Assembly: GCF_038396635.1 (NCBI RefSeq)
Contig: NZ_CP121687.1
Coordinates: forward strand, 1,426,001-1,490,000
From: Defluviitalea saccharophila
GTDB lineage: Bacteria; Bacillota; Clostridia; Lachnospirales; Defluviitaleaceae
Direction: 5' to 3'
Length of the DNA: 64,000 nucleotides
In this document: in pieces, positions 1 to 6,949 of the stretch
Numbering within the stretch: the first letter of the stretch is position 1
How the letters are laid out: every line of letters starts with the position of its first letter
Notes under the pieces: generated by a model
Seen by the model: the letters and a program-made list of their open reading frames with translations, nothing else
What the model was told of the DNA's origin: nothing
The model's database searches: none
Program-made: the position numbers and the translations under genes

Positions 1-232
1 GACCTTTTTCAACCATATTCATAATCAAATGGATGGTTTTTAAATTATTCGGTCCTCTATCATTTAAATCTCCTATAGATACGATTTTTCTTCCTTTTGG
101 GTGAATGTATAAGCCGTTTTCTTCACGATAACCTAGTTTGGTGATTAGCTGAATAAGTTCCTCATAGCATCCATGAATGTCTCCAATAATATCAAAGGGA
201 CCTTTTTCTTTGATATGAAGTTTTGCTCTCAT
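1..232 (-). CDS. Metallophosphoesterase, PrpE/ApaH-like (partial, 5' end of gene)
   Basis: The first 77 codons of a minus-strand gene that runs off the left edge. The visible protein carries the first two calcineurin-like phosphoesterase metal motifs: GDIHGC at about residues 17-22 and GDLNDRGP at about residues 53-60, with the intervening spacing of Bacillus PrpE-type diadenosine tetraphosphatases and bacterial Pnkp phosphatase domains. A GGAGGG ribosome site lies about 5 bases before the ATG at 232. Because only a short N-terminal extension precedes GDIHGC, a stand-alone PrpE-like enzyme is more likely than a kinase-phosphatase fusion. The substrate (Ap4A, phosphoprotein or nucleic-acid phosphate) cannot be decided. 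Confidence 0.8.
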   Translation of the reverse strand, partial: MRAKLHIKEKGPFDIIGDIHGCYEELIQLITKLGYREENGLYIHPKGRKIVSIGDLNDRGPNNLKTIHLIMNMVEKG

Positions 233-647
233 AGTTTCCCTCCGTTTCTTATACTGTATATTTATAGATTTTACATTATCTCTTCAAAAAATCCATTTTT
301 CTATATAAAAACAAATACTATAGATAGGCTTTTATTACAAGAAATCTATTCAAAAATATATAATTATTAAAATTTTACACCACTGTTTAACATAAATTCT
401 TAATAAATTGTGGATTGTTTTTTGTTTTATCCACACTATCCACAAAGTTATGCACAGTTCTAAGCATTATTTTTCAGGACTTGTACCATTTTTCCACATA
501 CTCCACAATCCATATGTGTATATGAATTTAATTGTGGATAGATGGTATGCTTGGTATACATAATTTTTATTTCATTATGTTATAAAACCTAAACCTACCT
601 CATAAATTTATAGAAGAAGGTATTCAATAACCGTAAGGAGGATCAAT
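233..647. other. Gene-free region: AT-rich stretch plus DnaA-box cluster
   Basis: No plausible gene in 415 bases. Bases 241-400 are extremely AT-rich and 409-541 hold the DnaA-box cluster listed separately. The right part (542-640) must contain the promoter for the small gene at 648. The one reading frame at 173-370 has low-complexity content and no good ribosome site, so it was not called. Confidence 0.7.
409..541. promoter_or_regulatory. Cluster of DnaA boxes
   Basis: On the plus strand: perfect TTATCCACA at 427-435; single-mismatch boxes CTATCCACA at 436-444, TTATGCACA at 448-456 and TTTTCCACA at 490-498. On the minus strand: CTATCCACA at 533-541 (one mismatch) and CAATCCACA at 409-417 (two mismatches). 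A further two-mismatch box, TACTCCACA, is at 499-507. Five boxes within one mismatch of consensus in 115 bases is far above chance. No dnaA, dnaN, rpmH or plasmid rep gene is adjacent, so this is more like a DnaA-titrating or regulatory cluster than the chromosomal oriC. Confidence 0.65.
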
Positions 648-848
648 ATGAATCATTTAAATCAGAATTCCTATGGACTCCATGATATTCCTGAACCCTT
701 CAGAGGACAGAATAATACTTTTGGCAATACGACTGTAAATAACCAAGCTGAAACTCAGTCGGCAACTGTAAGTGGTACCAGTCGATTTGCTTTAGAAGAT
801 TTTCTTTTAATTTTACTTCTATTTTTACTGCTAACAGATCAGAAATAA
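648..848 (+). CDS. Small protein with hydrophobic C-terminus
   Basis: 66 residues, preceded by AAGGAGG 6-7 bases before the ATG. The first ~45 residues are polar and Asn/Gln/Thr-rich. The last ~20 form a hydrophobic segment (FLLILLLFLLL) ending in TDQK. It is followed at once by a terminator. I do not recognise a named family. The leucine/phenylalanine-rich tail resembles the neighbours at 980, 2755 and 3722 and the C-terminus of the protein at 3086-3571, so I place it in the same local set of small, probably membrane- or coat-associated proteins. Confidence 0.65.
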   Translation: MNHLNQNSYGLHDIPEPFRGQNNTFGNTTVNNQAETQSATVSGTSRFALEDFLLILLLFLLLTDQK

Positions 849-856
849 TTTCTTTC

Positions 857-881
857 AAAAAAGCCCTCAAAGGGTTTTTTT
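857..881 (+). terminator. Rho-independent terminator
   Basis: Short stem CCCT-CAA-AGGG flanked by A-run and T-run, ending in TTTTTTT, 9 bases after the stop codon of the small gene at 648-848. Confidence 0.75.
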
Positions 882-889
882 GTTGTGTA

Positions 890-917
890 ACACTTAATGT
901 GACAAGGTCATATTATA
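890..917 (+). promoter_or_regulatory. Candidate sigma-K promoter
   Basis: AC at 890-891, 17 bases, then CATATTATA at 909-917. This fits the known SigK pattern (AC in the -35 region, CATAnnnTA at -10). It lies about 60 bases before the small hydrophobic gene at 980. A similar site precedes the gene at 3722. Based on pattern only. Confidence 0.35.
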
Positions 918-979
918 TAACATACGAATGAAAACCCCTCTTACTTATTACTCAACATACTGTGAAAGGAGGTGCAATA

Positions 980-1135
980 ATGTCAGGCAAAGGCTTTGGA
1001 ACAAATAATATCATCTTCTTATTCTTCTTCTTATTATTATTTAACGAAGGATTCGGTTCTAAATTTGACAACTCTCTATTCTTCTTCTTATTAATCTTCT
1101 TAATTTTATTCGGTGGATATGGATTTGCTTACTAA
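980..1135 (+). CDS. Tiny hydrophobic protein, FFFLLLLF family
   Basis: 51 residues, start ATG at 980 with AAAGGAGGTG about 7 bases upstream, stop at 1133-1135. Translation begins MSGKGFGTNN, followed by two hydrophobic blocks, IIFLFFFLLLF and SLFFFLLIFLILF, separated by a short glycine/acidic linker, and ends GGYGFAY. The same two-block layout, with near-identical FLFFFLLLF and SLFFFL-IFLILFG stretches, is found in the protein at 2755-2961. The glycine/aromatic-rich ends recall small spore-coat or YjcZ-type sporulation proteins, but that is analogy only. Function unknown. Confidence 0.75.
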   Translation: MSGKGFGTNNIIFLFFFLLLFNEGFGSKFDNSLFFFLLIFLILFGGYGFAY

Positions 1136-1160
1136 AAAAGCAGCGACTTCATCGCACTTG

Positions 1161-1250
1161 TGAAATAAGAAAGTTTAGTCCCTTTCTTTCTTATTTCAAA
1201 ATATATAAAAGACAAAAACCAGAGAACACTCCTCTGGTTTTTGTTTTTTA
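1161..1250. terminator. Two hairpins between convergent genes
   Basis: Two perfect 13-bp inverted repeats: TGAAATAAGAAAG at 1161-1173 with its mirror at 1186-1198, and ACAAAAACCAGAG at 1212-1224 with its mirror at 1232-1244 followed by a T-run. The second is a classic bidirectional terminator for the small plus-strand gene at 980 and the minus-strand protease at 1269. Confidence 0.8.
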
Positions 1251-1268
1251 GGGACAAAATTTCTATCT

Positions 1269-2528
1269 TTAATACCTTCTTCTGTATATCCCCTCTTCTC
1301 CAATGAGTTTTTGAACGTCAATTAGCCCCCATCCTTGCTGTTCCTGAGGAAACTTAAGATCATTCGTACAGCTCTTAAGACGAAGCTTAATGTCATTAGG
1401 GGTTACATAGGGATGTCTCTCCAGAAAAAGCGCCAATGCTCCTGATACCATGGGTGTTGCCATAGATGTTCCACTTTTCTTTACATAATAAGTCGTTAAT
1501 GGGGTTGTGGGGTCTTTTTCATCCTTAGGAATATATTTTGTATCTGAAGCACAGGACATAATATCGGATCCTGGTGCTACCACATCGGGCTTTTTAATGC
1601 AGGCTCTGGTAGGTCCTCTGCCGGAATAGTCCGATATGGTATCTCCATGAATATTTACAGTCTTTTGATCATCCGATGCCCCGACTGTAATAATTTTTCT
1701 GCTGACTCCGGGAGATGTAATACTTTGCATTCTCGGTCCGTCGTTCCCTGCTGCTACAAGAGTAACAATCCCTGCATCCCATGCTGCATTAACTGCCTTC
1801 ACCAAAGGATCATTTTCTCCTTCTCTGTCAGGACTTCCTATGGACAAATTCGCCACTCTTATGTTGTATCTGTCCTTATTGTCAATCATCCATTGAATCC
1901 CTGCCAGTACATTAGATGTACTGCCGCTGCCTTTTTCATCTAATATTTTAATGCCTATTAGATTGCAGGATGGAGCAATACCTTTATATTGCCCATTCGA
2001 TTTTGTACCATCTCCTCCGATAATGCCTGCCACATGGGTGCCATGGCCATTATCATCATAGGGTTTTTCATATCCGTTTACAAAATCCTTAAAAGCAATG
2101 ATTCTGCTTCTTGGGTACATAAAGTCCTCATGGGGATAAATACCTGAATCCAATACTGCAACCCCTATGCCTCTACCTGAATACCCTCTCTGATGAACCC
2201 AATCTGCATGAATAACCTGTCTTGCGATATCCATTTGGGCAGTTATGTGGGAATCCTGCTGTACCCTTCGTACCCCTTTTAACTGCTTTAATCTGCCGAG
2301 ATTTTCCTTTGGTATTTCTACAACATATGAATCAATCATAGGAAGTCTGTACTTTACTTTCCCTAAACTACAAATTTGGTGTTCTTCTTCATCATCCATA
2401 CTACATTCTACAATCACTTGAACAGTTTCATTAGATGAATCACCCGAATGAATGGAACTGCCCTGTGAATGCGTTTTGCCTCTTTGACTCATAATGCCTA
2501 ATAAAAGCAATAAAAGAGACGTATCCAT
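1269..2528 (-). CDS. Subtilisin-family (S8) serine protease, AprX-like
   Basis: 419 residues with a complete catalytic triad: Asp127 (AVLDSG), His162 (GHGTHVAG) and Ser355 (SGTSMATP), plus the oxyanion Asn262 (AAGNDG). Residues 36-100 look like an I9-type propeptide/inhibitor domain. There is no typical signal peptide; the N-terminus is a short Leu-rich run then polar residues, as in AprX-like intracellular subtilases. Ribosome site AAAGGAG 7 bases before the ATG. It sits inside the block of tiny hydrophobic proteins and faces them. It could process or turn over these proteins during sporulation, but this is inferred from position only. Confidence 0.9.
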   Translation of the reverse strand: MDTSLLLLLLGIMSQRGKTHSQGSSIHSGDSSNETVQVIVECSMDDEEEHQICSLGKVKYRLPMIDSYVVEIPKENLGRLKQLKGVRRVQQDSHITAQMDIARQVIHADWVHQRGYSGRGIGVAVLDSGIYPHEDFMYPRSRIIAFKDFVNGYEKPYDDNGHGTHVAGIIGGDGTKSNGQYKGIAPSCNLIGIKILDEKGSGSTSNVLAGIQWMIDNKDRYNIRVANLSIGSPDREGENDPLVKAVNAAWDAGIVTLVAAGNDGPRMQSITSPGVSRKIITVGASDDQKTVNIHGDTISDYSGRGPTRACIKKPDVVAPGSDIMSCASDTKYIPKDEKDPTTPLTTYYVKKSGTSMATPMVSGALALFLERHPYVTPNDIKLRLKSCTNDLKFPQEQQGWGLIDVQKLIGEEGIYRRRY

Positions 2529-2754
2529 ATAATTACTCCTTTCCTGATTTCCCTAATCAATGTATAGCTATATAAATAATGTATTAAACCCTTTGGATTT
2601 AGTTTACATTTTTCTCATTTTATTAAAAAAAACTATTTTAATGTATGAGTTTGTCCCAAGTTTCATCATTTTTATCATTATTGTGTCATTAATATATTTC
2701 TGGTGCATAGAATATAAACGTGAGATATAAATTTTAAATAAGGGAGGCTTTTTT

Positions 2755-2961
2755 ATGGCAGAATCTAAATCTTGCTTCGGAGGAAACTCTAATATTTTAT
2801 TCTTGTTCTTCTTCTTACTTCTTTTCAATAATGGCGGAATTTTCGGCTTTGATACAAAAGGTCAAGGAGGCTGCGGCGGATTCGGCGATAATTCGTTATT
2901 CTTCTTCTTAATTATCTTCTTAATTCTATTTGGCAATGGATTTGGCGGCGGATTTTGCTAA
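2755..2961 (+). CDS. Small hydrophobic glycine-rich protein, FFFLLLLF family
   Basis: 68 residues; GGGAGG ribosome site at about 2741. Two hydrophobic blocks, ILFLFFFLLLF (residues ~15-25) and SLFFFLIIFLILF (~47-59), flank a glycine-rich centre containing GGCGGFG, and the protein ends GGGFC. It is a clear paralogue of the protein at 980-1135, with an enlarged centre and three cysteines. The upstream CATAGAATA at 2706-2714 fits a SigK -10 box but no matching -35 is clear. Two hairpins follow. Function unknown; a spore-coat or cortex-membrane role is a guess. Confidence 0.75.
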   Translation: MAESKSCFGGNSNILFLFFFLLLFNNGGIFGFDTKGQGGCGGFGDNSLFFFLIIFLILFGNGFGGGFC

Positions 2962-2966
2962 AATGA

Positions 2967-3036
2967 AAGGAACGGAAAATACCGTTCCTTAATTAAAAAG
3001 CAAGCAGAGGGATTTCCCTCTGCTTGCTGCTTTTTT
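2967..3036. terminator. Tandem terminator hairpins
   Basis: AAGGAACGG (2967-2975) with CCGTTCCTT (2982-2990), then GCAAGCAGAGGGA (3000-3012) with its mirror at 3015-3027 followed by a T-run. They lie between the convergent genes at 2755 and 3086. A third hairpin (3031-3076) follows, a partial copy of the dispersed repeat. Confidence 0.75.
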
Positions 3037-3076
3037 ATTGCATAGGAAATTCCTCCGTATTTCCTATGGGATAAAA
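3031..3076. repeat. Partial copy of dispersed hairpin repeat (copy C)
   Basis: TTTTTTATTGCATAGGAAAT (3031-3050) followed by an imperfect mirror ending in ATAAAAA. The first arm matches the terminal hairpin of the full element at 34003-34144 exactly over about 20 bases. Only the terminal hairpin is present here; the GC-rich left part is missing. Confidence 0.6.
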
Positions 3077-3085
3077 ACCTGTATC

Positions 3086-3571
3086 CTAATTATTAAATTT
3101 TGAACTGCCTAGAAGTAAAATAAGAAGAATGAAGATGAATAATTCTCCGTTTTCCATGCCTATTCCTACGGATTTGCTATTCATACAGTTTTCATCAATT
3201 TCATATACCCCATCGTCTTGAATCAACGGCCTTTCTTCCTCGCTGCCGCTGCTTTGAAGCTGTACGGATTTTACTTGCTGACTAATATTTTGAAAGGTTC
3301 TAAAGGTATTCATAGCATCAATGAGCTGATCGATTTGTAAGTGAATATTTGGATTTAAAAAGGGTTTTACGGCTTGCAGCAGAGCAATTTCTCTAGTTGG
3401 ATTTTCTTGTGCCTGCATTCTGTTGCCTTGAATAAGAGATTCGATTCTATTTATATACTTTTCTTTAAACTTATTTCTAATTATTTCCATGATTTCATTT
3501 AAATCTTGTTGCAAATCTATGCTAGTTCCTAATACTCCTCCAAGATTTTGAAGCAATTGGTTGTTTGACAT
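3086..3571 (-). CDS. Helical-repeat protein with hydrophobic tail
   Basis: 161 residues, mostly predicted helix, ribosome site AGGAGGGGG before the ATG. Residues ~65-100 contain a motif LLQAVKPFLNP...QIDQLI. It recurs in the proteins at 4008 (three times) and 4818 (once) as hydrophobic-x-A-[IVM]-x-P-x-L/M, four variable residues, then Q-x-x and a hydrophobic helix. The last ~20 residues (GELFIFILLILLLG) are a single hydrophobic segment like that of the tiny neighbours, so this protein links the two local families. I recognise no named domain. Function unknown. Confidence 0.75.
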   Translation of the reverse strand: MSNNQLLQNLGGVLGTSIDLQQDLNEIMEIIRNKFKEKYINRIESLIQGNRMQAQENPTREIALLQAVKPFLNPNIHLQIDQLIDAMNTFRTFQNISQQVKSVQLQSSGSEEERPLIQDDGVYEIDENCMNSKSVGIGMENGELFIFILLILLLGSSKFNN

Positions 3572-3664
3572 TTTCCCCCTCCTAGACCATTAATTAAAAT
3601 CTTCTTATACCAATGTATGATCATCAGTAAAAATCTGTTAATTCTTTATTGTATTATTATATGA

Positions 3665-3692
3665 ACCTTTTTATTACGTCCATCATATAATA
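3665..3692 (+). promoter_or_regulatory. Candidate sigma-K promoter
   Basis: AC at 3665-3666, 17 bases, CATATAATA at 3684-3692, then about 30 bases to the start codon at 3722. It has the same spacing and -10 form as the candidate at 890-917. Confidence 0.35.
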
Positions 3693-3721
3693 ATTTAGAA
3701 ATTCTATAAGTAGGTGGTTTT

Positions 3722-3910
3722 ATGAAAAATGAAAAAATGCTGCTTCTGAATGAGATGGTTTTTTTATTCTTTTTTCTCCTTTTATTTGATCCAGACAATA
3801 CATTAACAGATGAAAAACTCTTCTTTGCTCTTATTGTATTTTATGTCTTATTTGTAATAGACCTATCTCCCGGTCGTAAAGCAAATGGTAATTTACAAAA
3901 AACAAACTAG
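3722..3910 (+). CDS. Small hydrophobic protein, FFFLLLLF family
   Basis: 62 residues. Block one (MVFLFFFLLLFDPDN) matches the first hydrophobic blocks of the proteins at 980 and 2755. Block two (LFFALIVFYVLFVIDL) is in the equivalent place. Unlike its paralogues it has charged ends and no glycine-rich linker. The ribosome site is weak (TAGGTGG), 6 bases before the ATG. It leads a plus-strand run with the genes at 4008 and 4818. Function unknown. Confidence 0.65.
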   Translation: MKNEKMLLLNEMVFLFFFLLLFDPDNTLTDEKLFFALIVFYVLFVIDLSPGRKANGNLQKTN

Positions 3911-4007
3911 TAAAGATTGTCATGTTTTTACTGGTTTGTACATAAGTTTATTATAACTGTAAAATAAACAAATGTATTTTTATATACAGAACAGAGGAGG
4001 CAGCCCT

Positions 4008-4787
4008 ATGCATGAGGAGAACCAAGCACCTACCGAAGTTTCTGAAGATCATGTTAATGATGGATTGGATACTGATAAAATCCTTGAAATGGCAAAGCTA
4101 TTTAAAACCTTAATGGCTAATGATCAAGATGAAGATGAAGTTAATAACAAAGATGAAAATAAGGATGAAGTTAAAGTTAACCAAGATACTGAAGTCAACA
4201 AAAGCTCGGAGCAAAACAACATCTTTCAATTATTAGAAATGGCCAAACTGTTTTCAAATTTAATGGGGAACAATAGTACACAAAATCAGCCTCAAATAAC
4301 AAATTCAGCCCCTATAGTATATCCTTCCTCTTCTATTTTATTTGATGAAACCGTGCACACCCCTCAAATGAAGGTAATAAAGGCTGCTATTCCCTATATG
4401 AAAGTGCATCACCAAAGGGTTCTCGGAGTTTTTATCAAGTTCCTGGAATTAAAAAAAGTAATGGATATATACAAAAATAATAGTAGTCCTTTATCAACAG
4501 TTAGTTTATCAACGAATCCCAATTGGAAAATTGATATGTTAACTTCCATCCGTCCTCACTGTACGGTGGAAAAGCAATGTGTGGTAGATATGATGAGTAA
4601 AGTAATCGATATAGGTGAACTTATGAAAAAAATGCATTCCCTAAAACTCAATGAATCTGTAAAAACCCAAACAGATACGAATGGGCCCAATCAAAAGCAG
4701 GCACTCATTCAAGCTCTATCCCCTATGCTAAATGAAAACCAAAGACAAATGCTTAATATGCTGACTACTTTAATGGGCCCTACGTAA
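4008..4787 (+). CDS. Helical-repeat protein with acidic linker
   Basis: 259 residues from the ATG at 4008, chosen over an upstream ATG at 3972 because AGGAGG ends 7 bases before 4008. The N-terminal half has two copies of a unit reading LEMAKLF-x-x-LM-x-N, separated by a very acidic Asp/Glu/Asn/Lys linker. The C-terminal half carries three copies of the local helical repeat: VIKAAIPYMKVHHQR, MLTSIRPHCTVEKQC and LIQALSPMLNENQRQ. There is no signal peptide or membrane segment. Next gene starts 30 bases downstream. No named family recognised; I infer a structural or scaffold-like sporulation protein. Confidence 0.75.
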   Translation: MHEENQAPTEVSEDHVNDGLDTDKILEMAKLFKTLMANDQDEDEVNNKDENKDEVKVNQDTEVNKSSEQNNIFQLLEMAKLFSNLMGNNSTQNQPQITNSAPIVYPSSSILFDETVHTPQMKVIKAAIPYMKVHHQRVLGVFIKFLELKKVMDIYKNNSSPLSTVSLSTNPNWKIDMLTSIRPHCTVEKQCVVDMMSKVIDIGELMKKMHSLKLNESVKTQTDTNGPNQKQALIQALSPMLNENQRQMLNMLTTLMGPT

Positions 4788-4817
4788 AATATGATCTATT
4801 TTTGAAGGAGGTTTTTT

Positions 4818-5078
4818 ATGGGAAAGGATATTCTAAATGAACTGGATCCGGAAATGATAAAAGAAGCGAAAGCTGTAATGGAGGGACTTAAAGGAAAATC
4901 AGATCAAGAAATATTAGAAAGTCTTGTTAAACTCGCTGCACAAAAAAAGCAGTCCAATAAGAAGTTAACAAAAGAACAAAGTGCTGCTATTTTGGAAGCT
5001 ATGAAAGAAACCCTTCCTCCTAATCAAAGAAAGAAATTTGAAGCCTTGCTTCAAATGATGCAAATGATGAATATGTAA
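4818..5078 (+). CDS. Small helical protein sharing the local repeat
   Basis: 86 residues, GAAGGAGG ribosome site, probably co-transcribed with the gene at 4008. Highly charged and helical. Its C-terminus (ILEAMKETLPPNQRKKFEALLQMMQMM) carries one copy of the same repeat that ends the 4008 protein (LIQALSPMLNENQRQMLNMLTTLM). A terminator follows directly. No named family recognised. Confidence 0.75.
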   Translation: MGKDILNELDPEMIKEAKAVMEGLKGKSDQEILESLVKLAAQKKQSNKKLTKEQSAAILEAMKETLPPNQRKKFEALLQMMQMMNM

Positions 5079-5109
5079 TAAAAGCTATAGGTATCCCTAT
5101 AGCTTTTTA
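5079..5109. terminator. Rho-independent terminator
   Basis: AAAGCTATAGG (5081-5091) with CCTATAGCTTT (5096-5106) then T-run, directly after the stop of the gene at 4818. Confidence 0.8.
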
Positions 5110-5134
5110 TATCACAATAATATTAATTAAATTT

Positions 5135-5353
5135 TTAATATACTTCATAATATTCATCTTCATCAAATCCGGATTCATAGTCTCTGGTCCAATCTTTTTT
5201 TCGACTAGTAGTACTCGATAACTTCACTCTTCCCTTCTTTTTATTCCTTCCAGCTTCTAGTTCCATCTCTTTTCTCTTTTGCGCTTCTGCTTCTTTCTGA
5301 AGTCTCTTCATTCTCTCATAGCGATCAAATTCTGTTTCTTTCTTTGACACCAC
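5135..5353 (-). CDS. Small charged protein, unknown
   Basis: 72 residues, GGAGGAGAATAG upstream of the ATG. Residues 1-45 are Lys/Glu/Arg-rich and likely a single helix or coiled coil; the tail is acidic with aromatic residues (DYESGFDEDEYYEVY). No hydrophobic segment. It is on the opposite strand from the helical-repeat genes, with no convincing partner. Function unknown. Confidence 0.6.
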   Translation of the reverse strand: MVSKKETEFDRYERMKRLQKEAEAQKRKEMELEAGRNKKKGRVKLSSTTSRKKDWTRDYESGFDEDEYYEVY

Positions 5354-5472
5354 TATTCTCCTCCTATTAATGATTAAAACAATACTACTATATTATTATT
5401 CATAAATAGGATTTCTGTCAATACGCAAAAGAAAAATTCTCAAATCTTTTCTATATTTTTACATAAAAAACA

Positions 5473-6327
5473 CTATCTTTCAACTGCAGGAATAAAATAT
5501 TCGAAGGTACCTCCTTGATTGATTTCACCGAAAAAGCGATATGCCGGTTCCACAAAAAAGCTATCATCTTCAAGGTTTGAGGTATAGACTAATTCTGCCT
5601 GCCTAATATCTACTGCAAGATTCTCTCCGTCAATCGGTACTTTTACTAATTCTTTATAAGCTTCTTTTATGGATTTTATTGGTACCGTTTCCCTCGATTT
5701 ATAGATCAATTGATAACACTCTAAATCTAATATATCTCCGCTATAACTTATATTTGCTTTAGTGCAGTAGCCATAGTTTAGAACCCCTTCTAAAGTATTA
5801 ATGAATCGAATGTAATACATATTTTGATTTGGGATGTCTTCTATAATGCTTTTTTGATGATTGCAAGTCAAATTTAGATTTTCAATAAAATCCATAATAC
5901 TTTCTATGGCCTTTTCTTTTGAAATTTTAGTACTTGAATTGACATCTTTATGTGTAAGTCTATTATATTTTAGGATTCCTTGTTCTTTAAAAACGATCAA
6001 TCGCTGCTCATCATCTTCAATAATATACTCTAAAGGAGTTTCTTTTATAGTATTCTTGATATTTAATTTTTCCTTGTAAAATTCCACATCTTCAACAGTT
6101 TTCCTAATACCTTGGGCCTCATAGGTTTTCATACGGCTAATCATGTGGTTTTCTAAGCGAATATTTAAATCATACACTACTTTTGGAGGTTGACTTAATA
6201 TCCCTCCTGCTGCGCTGTTCATAAGCATTCCCTGAAGCATCCAGCTGTTTTCACTGAGATAATAAAGAAGCGGCGTGGCAATAATGGCGAATAGAAGTAG
6301 GAACCAATTTATTTTTCGTTCATCCAT
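5473..6327 (-). CDS. Membrane-anchored YycI-like protein (tentative)
   Basis: 284 residues: one N-terminal membrane segment (residues ~8-24), then an extracellular domain of mixed alpha/beta character. The C-terminal part (VEPAYRFFGE...FEYFIPAVE) resembles the closing strand pattern of YycI/YycH-type accessory proteins of the WalKR system. No walKR genes are nearby, so the match is by fold pattern only. AAAGGAG ribosome site. It lies directly downstream of the CBS gene but a terminator separates them. Confidence 0.5.
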   Translation of the reverse strand: MDERKINWFLLLFAIIATPLLYYLSENSWMLQGMLMNSAAGGILSQPPKVVYDLNIRLENHMISRMKTYEAQGIRKTVEDVEFYKEKLNIKNTIKETPLEYIIEDDEQRLIVFKEQGILKYNRLTHKDVNSSTKISKEKAIESIMDFIENLNLTCNHQKSIIEDIPNQNMYYIRFINTLEGVLNYGYCTKANISYSGDILDLECYQLIYKSRETVPIKSIKEAYKELVKVPIDGENLAVDIRQAELVYTSNLEDDSFFVEPAYRFFGEINQGGTFEYFIPAVER

Positions 6328-6348
6328 AGTAAGTCTCCTTTATAATAT

Positions 6349-6376
6349 AAAAGGTATGGCGTTAACCATACCTTTT
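6349..6376 (-). terminator. Terminator of CBS gene
   Basis: AAAAGGTATGG (6349-6359) and CCATACCTTTT (6366-6376). The stem overlaps the stop codon of the CBS gene. Confidence 0.7.
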
Positions 6377-6806
6377 ATTGATAATCCGGCATACTTGGTG
6401 TTGAAATATTCTTTAGAGCATCTTCTGCTTCATCTTGAAGCTGTCTTTGGGTAGCTAAGTCGCCTAAAGAAACCATTCCAACGATTTTGCCATTCTCTAC
6501 TACCGGAATTCTTCTAATTTGATTATCTGCCATCAATCTGGCTACTTCATCTACATCCATGTCCGGAGTACAAGTCACCACACTTGCAGTCATCACATCT
6601 TTACATGGGGTATTATTTACATCCTGTCCATCTGCAACATTACGAAGTACGATATCTCTATCTGTAATAATTCCAACGATTTCATCTCCGCTTCGTACAG
6701 GAACAGCGCCTACATTCGCATCTCTCATAATCTGAGAAGCTTTTAAAACGGATTCTTCCTCATCTACTGAAAGTATATTTTGTGTCATTATATCTCTAAC
6801 TTTCAT
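6375..6806 (-). CDS. CBS-domain pair protein
   Basis: 143 residues consisting of two CBS motifs (about residues 1-60 and 68-128) with typical signatures: VRDIMTQNILSVDEEES, VGIITDRDIVLR and VGMVSLGDLA. Stand-alone CBS pairs bind adenine nucleotides and sense energy or ionic state. No fused enzyme domain, and the partner is unknown. A GAGGGACAAT site precedes the ATG. Confidence 0.9.
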   Translation of the reverse strand: MKVRDIMTQNILSVDEEESVLKASQIMRDANVGAVPVRSGDEIVGIITDRDIVLRNVADGQDVNNTPCKDVMTASVVTCTPDMDVDEVARLMADNQIRRIPVVENGKIVGMVSLGDLATQRQLQDEAEDALKNISTPSMPDYQ

Positions 6807-6893
6807 TATTGTCCCTCCATAATAATTATTTTTTTATTATTTTGGGCAATGTTATTGAAAAATATGTACGGAGTAAATTTATTGTTTATATCA

Positions 6894-6940
6894 AAAAACA
6901 GGATGTTTATTTTATTAGAAAATAGAACCATCCTGTTTTT
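6894..6940 (-). terminator. Terminator of toxin-antitoxin pair
   Basis: AAAAACAGGATG (6894-6905) and CATCCTGTTTTT (6929-6940), just downstream of the minus-strand gene ending at 6950. Confidence 0.75.
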
Positions 6941-6949
6941 ACTAAAATA

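Noticed and set aside
173-370. Frame of 65 codons at the left edge
   Set aside because: Starts inside the phosphatase gene on the other strand and runs through AT-rich DNA; no ribosome site.
409-541. Chromosomal oriC
   Set aside because: No dnaA/dnaN/rpmH nearby and gene orientation does not diverge here; kept as a DnaA-box cluster only.
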